Assembly (NCBI GenBank): GCA_017744735.1
Contig: JAGIAR010000001.1
Span: forward strand, 62,001 to 126,000
Length of the DNA stretch: 64,000 bases
DNA from: Novosphingobium sp.
GTDB lineage: Bacteria; Pseudomonadota; Alphaproteobacteria; Sphingomonadales; Sphingomonadaceae
Direction of reading: 5' to 3'
Part shown: piece after piece, positions 57,135-64,000 of the stretch
Numbering within the stretch: position 1 is the stretch's first letter
Layout of the letters: each line of letters opens with the position of its first letter
Program-made: the position numbers and the translations under genes
The notes under the pieces: generated by a model
Database searches by the model: none
Seen by the model: the letters and a program-made list of their open reading frames with translations, nothing else
What the model was told of the DNA's origin: nothing

Positions 57135-58835
57135 ATGAGCTTCGACCAAGTGGCGATCGTCGGCATCCTGCTGGTGATGCTCGTCACCTATGCGACCGAG
57201 CGCCTGCGGGTGGAACTGGTCGCGATGGCCGGGCTTGCCGCCGGCTTCGCGCTGGGCGTGGTGCCGGCCGGCGAGGTGTTCCGCGGCTTTGCGACTCCGG
57301 CGGTGATCACCGTGGCAGAGGTTCTGCTGATCGTCTCCGCGCTTTCCTCCAGCCGCGCGGTGGACGATTTCGCGCGCCGCATCCTCGCGCGCACGCAGAG
57401 CCATACCGCGGTGCTGGCGATATTGTGCGGCACCGGGGCTTTCGTCTCGATCTTCATGAACAACATCGGCGCACTGGCGCTGATGTTTCCGGTGACCCTG
57501 TCGGTCTGCGCGCGGCTCAACATCGCGCCGGGGCGGATGCTGATGCCGCTCAGCTTCGCGACCCTGCTGACCGGCACCTGCTCGCTCACCGGAACGCCCG
57601 CGAACCTGATCGTCAACCAGTGGCTGGCGCAGGAGACCGGGCGCGGGTTCGGCTATTTCGAGCTTGCGTGGCTCGGCGGGCCGGTCGCTCTGACCGGGCT
57701 CGCCTGGCTGGTGCTCGCTGCCCCGCGCTATTTCCGCGGCATGGCGCCGGCCGCCGCGCCGTTCGATTCCGGGCCGGTGGATTTCCTGGTCGAACTGACG
57801 GTCGGCGAAGACCTCGCCGGGCTACCCCTGCCGGAGGCCGAAGAGCGTCACGCGATCGCGATTCACGGCGTGCTCCGCAACGGCGCGCATGTCTTCGCCC
57901 GGCGTGCGGAGATCGTACTCCAGCCCGGCGACCTGATCGTTGCCGAGGGAACCATGGCGCAGCTCGACGCGCTGCGCGATGCCCCGGGGGCCGAGGAGCG
58001 CGCAGAGGCAGTGGTGATGCCCGAAAGCCTTGCGATCGGATCGCGGCTGGGCGACATCCTCGCGCTCGAGGAACGCGGGGTACACATCACCGGCCTCGCA
58101 AGCCGCAGGCACCGGGTCGAAGGACGGTTCGAGGAACTGCTGATCGGTACGGGCGATGTGCTGGTTCTGAGCGGCGAGCGCGAGGCGCTGCGCGAGGCGG
58201 TGGCCGAATGCGGGCTGCTGCCCCTGTCCGGGCGCCGCCCGGCGGCGCCGCGCAGCCGCGCGATCACCAGCGTCGCGATCTTCGGAGTGGGCGTACTGGT
58301 GACCGCGCTGAACCTGCTGCCGACCGAGATCGCCTTCGGCGCGGTGGTGCTCGCGCTGGTGCTGCTCGGCAATCTCAACCTCCGCTCCGCCCTCTCCGAC
58401 ATCAACTGGACGATCGTGATCCTGCTCGCCTGCATGATCCCGCTGGGCAGCGCGGTGGAGAACACCGGCGCGGCGGCACTGATCGCCAAGGCGATCGCCG
58501 GCCAGTTGCCGAGCAATGCGCCGCTGGTGGTCGCTGCAACCATGCTGCTGGTATCGGTGACGATCACCCCGTTCATCGACAACGTCTCGACCGCGGTGAT
58601 CCTGAGCCCGATCGCGGCCGGCCTGTCGGCCCGCACCGGGGTCGCGCTGGAGCCGCTGCTGATGGCGGTGGCGGTGGGCGCCTCGCTCGACTTCCTTACC
58701 CCCTTCGGCCATCACAACAACACGGTGGTGATGGGCGCGGCGGGCTATCGCTTCCTCGACTATCCGCGATTCGGCGCGCCGTTGCTGGCGGTGTGCGTCG
58801 CGACCGGCATTTTCACCCTCGCCTGGCTCCTGTGA
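57135..58835 (+). CDS. SLC13 / anion permease with RCK_C (TrkA_C) domains
   Basis: AILCGTGAFVSIFMNNIGALALMFPVTLSVCARLNIAPGRMLMPLSFATLLTGTCSLTGTPANLIVN; two RCK_C-like central segments; 566 aa. Confidence 0.88.
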   Translation: MSFDQVAIVGILLVMLVTYATERLRVELVAMAGLAAGFALGVVPAGEVFRGFATPAVITVAEVLLIVSALSSSRAVDDFARRILARTQSHTAVLAILCGTGAFVSIFMNNIGALALMFPVTLSVCARLNIAPGRMLMPLSFATLLTGTCSLTGTPANLIVNQWLAQETGRGFGYFELAWLGGPVALTGLAWLVLAAPRYFRGMAPAAAPFDSGPVDFLVELTVGEDLAGLPLPEAEERHAIAIHGVLRNGAHVFARRAEIVLQPGDLIVAEGTMAQLDALRDAPGAEERAEAVVMPESLAIGSRLGDILALEERGVHITGLASRRHRVEGRFEELLIGTGDVLVLSGEREALREAVAECGLLPLSGRRPAAPRSRAITSVAIFGVGVLVTALNLLPTEIAFGAVVLALVLLGNLNLRSALSDINWTIVILLACMIPLGSAVENTGAAALIAKAIAGQLPSNAPLVVAATMLLVSVTITPFIDNVSTAVILSPIAAGLSARTGVALEPLLMAVAVGASLDFLTPFGHHNNTVVMGAAGYRFLDYPRFGAPLLAVCVATGIFTLAWLL

Positions 58836-58883
58836 CCGGTCCGTGAAGGGGCACAGGGTTGAAAGAAATTTTGTTTCCGGCTA

Positions 58884-58908
58884 AATACCGACTAATTCAC
58901 TAGGGAAA
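58884..58908 (+). promoter_or_regulatory. Putative Rrf2-family operator (site C, upstream of rrf2 gene)
   Basis: AATACCGACTAATTCACTAGGGAAA, ends 13 nt before the start codon. Confidence 0.55.
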
Positions 58909-58921
58909 GCGACGGACGGCA

Positions 58922-59380
58922 ATGATTTCCAACAAGGCCAAATATGCCTTCCGTGCCTTGCTGGCGATCGCCGCCGAGCCCGAGGGCAGCGCGCTTACCA
59001 GCGCCGAGATCGCGCGCCGACATGCGATCCCCCACAAGTTCCTCGAACAGATCCTGCTCGATCTCAAGAAGGCCGGCGTGCTCGACAGCCGCCGCGGCAA
59101 GACCGGCGGCTATGTTATGCTGAGACCCGCGGATACCGTGAGTTTCGGGGAAATCCTGCGCCTGTTCGAAGGGCCGCTGGCGCCGCTCCCCTGCCTTTCG
59201 CGCAACGCCTATCGCCGCTGCGAGGATTGCGAGAGCGAGGCCAATTGCGAGATCCGCCGCGAGTTCGCCCGCGCTTATGACGCAAGCCGGCTGGTGCTCG
59301 ACACGCGCACCCTCGGCGACGCGCTGGCGAACAACCCTTATGGCGGTGATATGGGGCACGAAGTGCGCAAGGCGGGATGA
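58922..59380 (+). CDS. Rrf2 family transcriptional regulator
   Basis: MISNKAKYAFRALLAIAAEPEGSALTSAEIARRHAIPHKFLEQILLDLKKAGVLDSRRGKTGGYVM...CEDCESEANCEIRREF. Confidence 0.93.
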   Translation: MISNKAKYAFRALLAIAAEPEGSALTSAEIARRHAIPHKFLEQILLDLKKAGVLDSRRGKTGGYVMLRPADTVSFGEILRLFEGPLAPLPCLSRNAYRRCEDCESEANCEIRREFARAYDASRLVLDTRTLGDALANNPYGGDMGHEVRKAG

Positions 59381-59402
59381 GCCGCAAAAAAACCCGCTTG
59401 CC

Positions 59403-59427
59403 AATCCCCACTAAATAGATAGAGATT
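59403..59427 (+). promoter_or_regulatory. Putative Rrf2-family operator (site B, upstream of yezD-like gene)
   Basis: AATCCCCACTAAATAGATAGAGATT, close match to site A reverse complement. Confidence 0.6.
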
Positions 59428-59486
59428 ATAGGGCATCGACGAGATGCCGGGGCGAGACTCGCTCCGCATCCTGCAACCGGAGCCCA

Positions 59487-59678
59487 ATGATGACTTCCAG
59501 GACCAGCTTCGAGCCCACCCGGCAGACGCCCGACGCACAGCGCCTGCTGGAAGACGGCATCAACTCGGTACGCGAGGCCCTGCAGGGTCTCCGCTTCGGG
59601 AGTGTTTCGCTGACCGTCCACGAAGGCCGCGTCGTCCAGATCGACGTGACCGAGAAGCGGCGGCTGTTTCCGAACTGA
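59487..59678 (+). CDS. YezD-like (DUF2292) small protein
   Basis: LLEDGINSVREALQGLRFGSVSLTVHEGRVVQIDVTEKRRL. Confidence 0.88.
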   Translation: MMTSRTSFEPTRQTPDAQRLLEDGINSVREALQGLRFGSVSLTVHEGRVVQIDVTEKRRLFPN

Positions 59679-59802
59679 GCCCACTCCCGGCCCGCCGGGA
59701 AAGGAACCGCACCCGCGGGTGCCGGCGGACGTCACCATTCCATCAAAACATCCGAAGGGCTGGCCGGACAACCGGAAGCTCCTGACGCAACAGGAGGAAC
59801 CA

Positions 59803-62280
59803 ATGATCTCGCGCACCACCCTCTTCGCCGGCGTTGCCCTCGGCGCCCTGCTCGCAGCCCCCGTCCTGGCTGACGAGCCAGCCGGCGACGCTTCGGCAAA
59901 GGCTTCGACCGGCGCCGCCGCGGCCGCCGACGACGGCGGCCTGCCCGACAACGTGATCATCATCACCGCGCGCCGCCGCGACGAGCAGGCGCAGGAAGTG
60001 CCGCTGGCCATCGGCGTGCTCGACCAGCGCGCGATCAACGACACCGGCGCGTCGAGCATCTACAAGATCCAGACGCTGGCCCCGAGCCTGCAGATCTACT
60101 CGCAGAACCCGCGCAACACCTCGGTCAACATCCGCGGCATCGGCCTGCCCTTCGGCCTGACCAACGACGGCGTCGATCCGGCGGTCGGAATCTATGTCGA
60201 CGATGTCTATTACGCCCGCCCGGCGAGCGCGGTGTTCGATTTCCTCGACGTCCACCAGATCGAGGTGCTGCGCGGCCCGCAAGGCACGCTCTATGGCAAG
60301 AACACCACGGCGGGCGCGATCAACATCCGCACCAACCAGCCGACCTTCGACTTCGAAGGCAATGCCGAGCTCAGCCTGGGCGACTACGATTTCAAGCAGT
60401 TCAAGGGCGCGATCTCGGGGCCGCTGAGCGATACGATCGCCGCCCGCATCGCGGTGACCGGCAGCAATCGCCGCGGCACGATCTACAACACCGCGACCGA
60501 CACCTGGGAGAACGAGCAGGACAACCTCGGCGTGCGCGGCCAGTTGCTGTTCCGGCCCAGCGACGATCTCAACATCACCCTGTCGGGCGATTTCAGCGCG
60601 CAAAGCCCGGAATGCTGCGCGACCGTCTATGTCGGCTACGGCCCGACCCAGAAGGCGGCGTCGTCGCAATATCCGGCGCTGGCGGCACTGTTCCCGGGCT
60701 ATTCGGCAACGGTCAATCCCGACCCCTTCGCCCGCGAGACCAATCTCGATGCCCCGCTCAACGCCGGCAACAAGACCGGCGGCGCCTCGCTGCGCGCGGT
60801 GTGGAACCTCGACGACCACAACACCTTCACCTCGATTACCGCCTGGCGCTTCTGGGACTGGAAGCCGGAGAACGATCGCGACTACACCGGGCTCGACATC
60901 GTCAGCAAATCGCAGAACCCGTCGCAGCAGGATCAGTACTCGCAGGAATTCCGCTGGAGCTACGACAGCAGGAAGATCGACTTCACGCTGGGCGCCTTCG
61001 GCTTCTATCAGCGGGTCGACATCCAGGGCACCGAGCAGCAGGGCTCGGATTCCGCCAAATGGAACAAGAACACCGCGCCCAATCTCGACGGGCTGACCGC
61101 GTACAACACCCAGTATCTCAAGAACACCAGCTTCGCCCTGTTCGGCCAGCTCAGCTACCACCTGACCGACCGCCTGACCCTACAGCCGGGCGTTCGCCTG
61201 AACTACGACAAGAAGGAAGGCCTCTACGATCGGACCGTGTTCGATGGGGCGGGCAACGAGGTTCCGGCCAGTGGCGGCACTTCCGCGATCAGTCCGGCCG
61301 ATGCGGCCAGCCTGCGCAAGATCTATGCGCCGCAGCATTACGAGCCGGAATTCAGCGCCTGGAACTTCAGCTACGACTTCACCGCGAGTTACCAGCTGGC
61401 GGACGATGTGCTGCTCTACGGCACCTATGCGAGGAACTTCCGCACCGGCGCGATCAACAACAACGGCGTTCCGTCCGACAGCTCGGGCAATCCGATCCTG
61501 GCGCTGGCCACGATCAAGCCGGAAAAGGTCAATCACTTCGAAGGCGGCCTGAAAACCCAGTTCTGGGGCCGCCAGATCACCTTCAACCTGTCCGCCTTCC
61601 GCACCACGATCGACAATTTCCAGACGAGCGTGGTCGCCACCGGCTCGGGCCTGCCGCGCAACGCCTATATCGCCAACGCGCAGCAGGCGCGCACCCAGGG
61701 CGTGGAAGTCGATTTCTCGATCCGTCCGAGCGAACGCTTCAACGCCTATTTCAACGGCGCCTATACCGATGCGACCTTTACCAAGTTCACCAACGCGCCG
61801 CCCCCGCCCGAACTCTCGGGCGGCACGGCGCTGGGGATCGACGGTGATGGCAATATCATCGGCACACCCAGCGCGCCGGGCACGCCGGGCGGCTTCAGCC
61901 CGCCGTTCGTGGACATTTCGGGCTCGGTGCTGCCGGGCGTCTCGAAATGGTCGTTCTCCTACGGTGCCGAAGGCAATGTGCCGGCCAAGCTGTTCGGCAA
62001 GGAAGGCGAGATCTATCTCGGCGTGGACGGCAACTACCGTTCGAAATTTTCCTCGAACCCCACCCCCTCGATCTACACCTGGGTCGACGGCTACAATCTG
62101 ACCAACTTCCGCCTCGGTTTCCGTGCGGCTGACGGGTTCAACGTCTACGGCTGGGTCCGCAATGCGTTCGACGCGCATTATTACGACCAACTCGTGCTGG
62201 GGCCGAGCAACACCGGCCTGATCGCCGGCTTCCTCGGCGATCCGCGCACCTGGGGCGGCACGGTCAGGGTAGAATTCTGA
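59803..62280 (+). CDS. TonB-dependent receptor
   Basis: caggaggaaccaATG; plug KIQTLAPSLQIYSQNPRNTSVNIRGIGLPFGLTNDGVDPAVGIYVDDVYYARPASAVFDFLDVHQIEVLRGPQGTLYGKNTTAGAINI; terminal TWGGTVRVEF. Confidence 0.95.
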   Translation: MISRTTLFAGVALGALLAAPVLADEPAGDASAKASTGAAAAADDGGLPDNVIIITARRRDEQAQEVPLAIGVLDQRAINDTGASSIYKIQTLAPSLQIYSQNPRNTSVNIRGIGLPFGLTNDGVDPAVGIYVDDVYYARPASAVFDFLDVHQIEVLRGPQGTLYGKNTTAGAINIRTNQPTFDFEGNAELSLGDYDFKQFKGAISGPLSDTIAARIAVTGSNRRGTIYNTATDTWENEQDNLGVRGQLLFRPSDDLNITLSGDFSAQSPECCATVYVGYGPTQKAASSQYPALAALFPGYSATVNPDPFARETNLDAPLNAGNKTGGASLRAVWNLDDHNTFTSITAWRFWDWKPENDRDYTGLDIVSKSQNPSQQDQYSQEFRWSYDSRKIDFTLGAFGFYQRVDIQGTEQQGSDSAKWNKNTAPNLDGLTAYNTQYLKNTSFALFGQLSYHLTDRLTLQPGVRLNYDKKEGLYDRTVFDGAGNEVPASGGTSAISPADAASLRKIYAPQHYEPEFSAWNFSYDFTASYQLADDVLLYGTYARNFRTGAINNNGVPSDSSGNPILALATIKPEKVNHFEGGLKTQFWGRQITFNLSAFRTTIDNFQTSVVATGSGLPRNAYIANAQQARTQGVEVDFSIRPSERFNAYFNGAYTDATFTKFTNAPPPPELSGGTALGIDGDGNIIGTPSAPGTPGGFSPPFVDISGSVLPGVSKWSFSYGAEGNVPAKLFGKEGEIYLGVDGNYRSKFSSNPTPSIYTWVDGYNLTNFRLGFRAADGFNVYGWVRNAFDAHYYDQLVLGPSNTGLIAGFLGDPRTWGGTVRVEF

Positions 62281-62326
62281 CCGTTCCGCGATTGGCCATT
62301 CGAATGCCGACTGAGAGGACCACCTC

Positions 62327-63106
62327 ATGTTCGATTTATCCGCACTCAGCCCCGCCGACATCCTGCCGTTCGTTCTGGTGGGATTCGCGGCGCAGATCGT
62401 GGACGGGGCGCTGGGCATGGCTTTTGGGGTCCTTACCCAGACGATGCTCGTGAGCGTGCTCGGCGTCCCACCGGCGACGGCTTCGGCCAGTGTCCACCTG
62501 GTCGAGCTGTTCACCACCGGGGCGTCGGGCGCGAGCCACATCGCCCACCGCAACGTCGATTGGAAGCTGTTCTGGCGGCTCGCCCCGACCGGGATCGTCG
62601 GCGGGGCGGCAGGCGCCTATCTGCTCTCGAGCATCGACGCGAGCGCGGCCAAGCCGTTCGTGATGATGTATCTCGCCGCGATCGGGGTCTACCTCGGCTA
62701 CAAGGCGCTCAGGCTCAACACCGCGCCCCATTTCAGGGATCCGATGATGACCGCGCCGCTGGCGGCAGCGGGCGGTTTCCTCGACGCGGCGGGCGGCGGC
62801 GGCTGGGGCCCGGTCGTGACCTCCAACCTGCTGGTCCAGGGCGGCGATCCGCGCCGGACGGTCGGGACGGTCAACTCGGCCGAATTCCTCGTGACGCTGA
62901 CGATCTCGGCGACCTTCCTGCTGACGCTCGGCTGGGCGGCGTTTACGCAGGCCGTGATCGGGCTGATCATCGGTGGCGTGGTCGCGGCCCCGTTCGGCGC
63001 CTATTTCGCCAAGCGGCTTCACCCGCGTGCGCTGCTCGGCGCGGTGTCGGCGCTGCTGATCGCGACCAGCATCTTCACCATCTACAGGTCGTGGCCGATC
63101 CTCTGA
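62327..63106 (+). CDS. Sulfite exporter TauE/SafE family protein
   Basis: FVLVGFAAQIVDGALGMAFGVLTQTMLVSVLGVPPATASASVHLVELFTTGASGASH. Confidence 0.92.
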   Translation: MFDLSALSPADILPFVLVGFAAQIVDGALGMAFGVLTQTMLVSVLGVPPATASASVHLVELFTTGASGASHIAHRNVDWKLFWRLAPTGIVGGAAGAYLLSSIDASAAKPFVMMYLAAIGVYLGYKALRLNTAPHFRDPMMTAPLAAAGGFLDAAGGGGWGPVVTSNLLVQGGDPRRTVGTVNSAEFLVTLTISATFLLTLGWAAFTQAVIGLIIGGVVAAPFGAYFAKRLHPRALLGAVSALLIATSIFTIYRSWPIL

Positions 63107-63136
63107 GCTTGGGCTAGAACCGCAGCCGGAGGCGCA

Positions 63137-63940
63137 ATGGACGGCAATCTCATCACGATCTGCCTGCTGACGGCGGCGATCAACCTGATCGGCGCGCTGG
63201 CCTATGCCGCGCGCATCGCCGGGGTGCGCACGCGGCGGATCGCGATGAGCTTCGCGCTGTTCAACGTGCTGATCCTGGGCTCGCGGCTTGCAAACGGCTT
63301 CCTCGGGCCGCTGCTGGCCAAGCGGGTCGAGCGCGCGATCGCGAGCGGCGGCACACACGACCTCAAGCTCGATTTCCACCTGATGCTCGCTTCGTCGAGC
63401 GCGGCGGTGCTGCTCGGCATCATTCTCGTCCCGACCGGCCAACGGATCTTCTCGGTCGCGATCGAGAAGCTCAAGCATTCGCGCTCGCTGGCGAAATTGC
63501 TGCTCAGCAGCGCCACGCCCTCGGGCGCGCGAGTGATCTACCAGTCGCTCGCCTTCCCGCGCCTGCATCTCGCCCATGCCTTGGCCAAACCGGGCGAACT
63601 CGGCTGGGGGATCGTGATCGCCAACTGCCTGGCGCAGGCGGTGCTGGCGGTGGGGGTGTTCGCTTCGATCTATGCCGGCTATCTCAATCCCGAATACCGG
63701 GTCACCGCCTCGCAGCTCAGCTCGGTGATCAACGGCTTCGCGACCATCCTGCTGTTCGCCTTCATCGACCCGCATCTTTCGGTCATCACCGACGACGCGG
63801 TCGACGGGCGAGTGAGCGAAAGCGCGTTCCGCCGGGTGGTGGTGTGGATTTCGGCCAGCCGCCTCGCGGGCACGGTGCTGGCACAGCTGTTGTTCCTCCC
63901 CGCCGCCCAGGCGGTGGCGTGGATCTCGAACTACGTGTGA
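63137..63940 (+). CDS. Amj-like lipid II flippase family protein (DUF2837)
   Basis: INLIGALAYAARIAGVRTRRIAMSFALFNVLILGSRLANGFLGPLLAKRVE...LSSVINGFATILLFAFIDPHLSVITDD...ISASRLAGTVLAQLLFLPAA. Confidence 0.8.
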   Translation: MDGNLITICLLTAAINLIGALAYAARIAGVRTRRIAMSFALFNVLILGSRLANGFLGPLLAKRVERAIASGGTHDLKLDFHLMLASSSAAVLLGIILVPTGQRIFSVAIEKLKHSRSLAKLLLSSATPSGARVIYQSLAFPRLHLAHALAKPGELGWGIVIANCLAQAVLAVGVFASIYAGYLNPEYRVTASQLSSVINGFATILLFAFIDPHLSVITDDAVDGRVSESAFRRVVVWISASRLAGTVLAQLLFLPAAQAVAWISNYV

Positions 63941-64000
63941 GGCTTGCCAAGCCGGACGCGGCGGGGCAGCATCTCCCGAAAATTGCCGGAGAGAGACCAT

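Noticed and set aside
59743-61161. 472-aa minus-strand ORF opposite a TonB receptor
   Set aside because: Shadow of the 59803..62280 TBDR; no plausible domain or signal.
1-64000. CRISPR array or rRNA operon
   Set aside because: No regularly spaced direct repeats and no rRNA-like sequence seen anywhere in the window.

Overview
High-GC (~65-70%) window, apparently from an alphaproteobacterial (probably Sphingomonadales) chromosome. The lineage is inferred from gene content, four TonB-dependent receptors (TBDRs) and a paired 'RHPELVSGS'-type palindromic repeat. I saw no rRNA, CRISPR array, transposase or integrase. There is one tRNA (Phe). Housekeeping blocks are recR, fmt-truA, a PBP1-type gene, cobS / J-domain / bolA, hisG-hisD-nusB-thiL, hppA, uvrC, infA-maf-rng-yacG-tRNA-Phe, and a B12-type uptake locus (btuFCD-like plus btuB-like). 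The accessory regions worth most attention are: (1) an ~7 kb HxlR-linked cluster of GST, VOC, DUF1428, GFA-like and SRPBCC genes lying between cobS and its usual J-domain/bolA neighbours; (2) an ECF41 sigma factor / carboxymuconolactone decarboxylase pair preceded by an exact TGTCACA-N16-CGTC promoter; (3) an Rrf2 / YezD / SLC13 / TBDR / TauE cluster in which four intergenic regions share a ~25-bp motif, suggesting a local, probably sulfur-related Rrf2 regulon; (4) a TBDR with a 60-aa Cys-containing tandem repeat; (5) an Amj-type (DUF2837) lipid II flippase homologue; (6) two genes broken by apparent single-base deletions. Everything was read by eye from the sequence and ORF track. Family names are from memory of the families; no searches were run.
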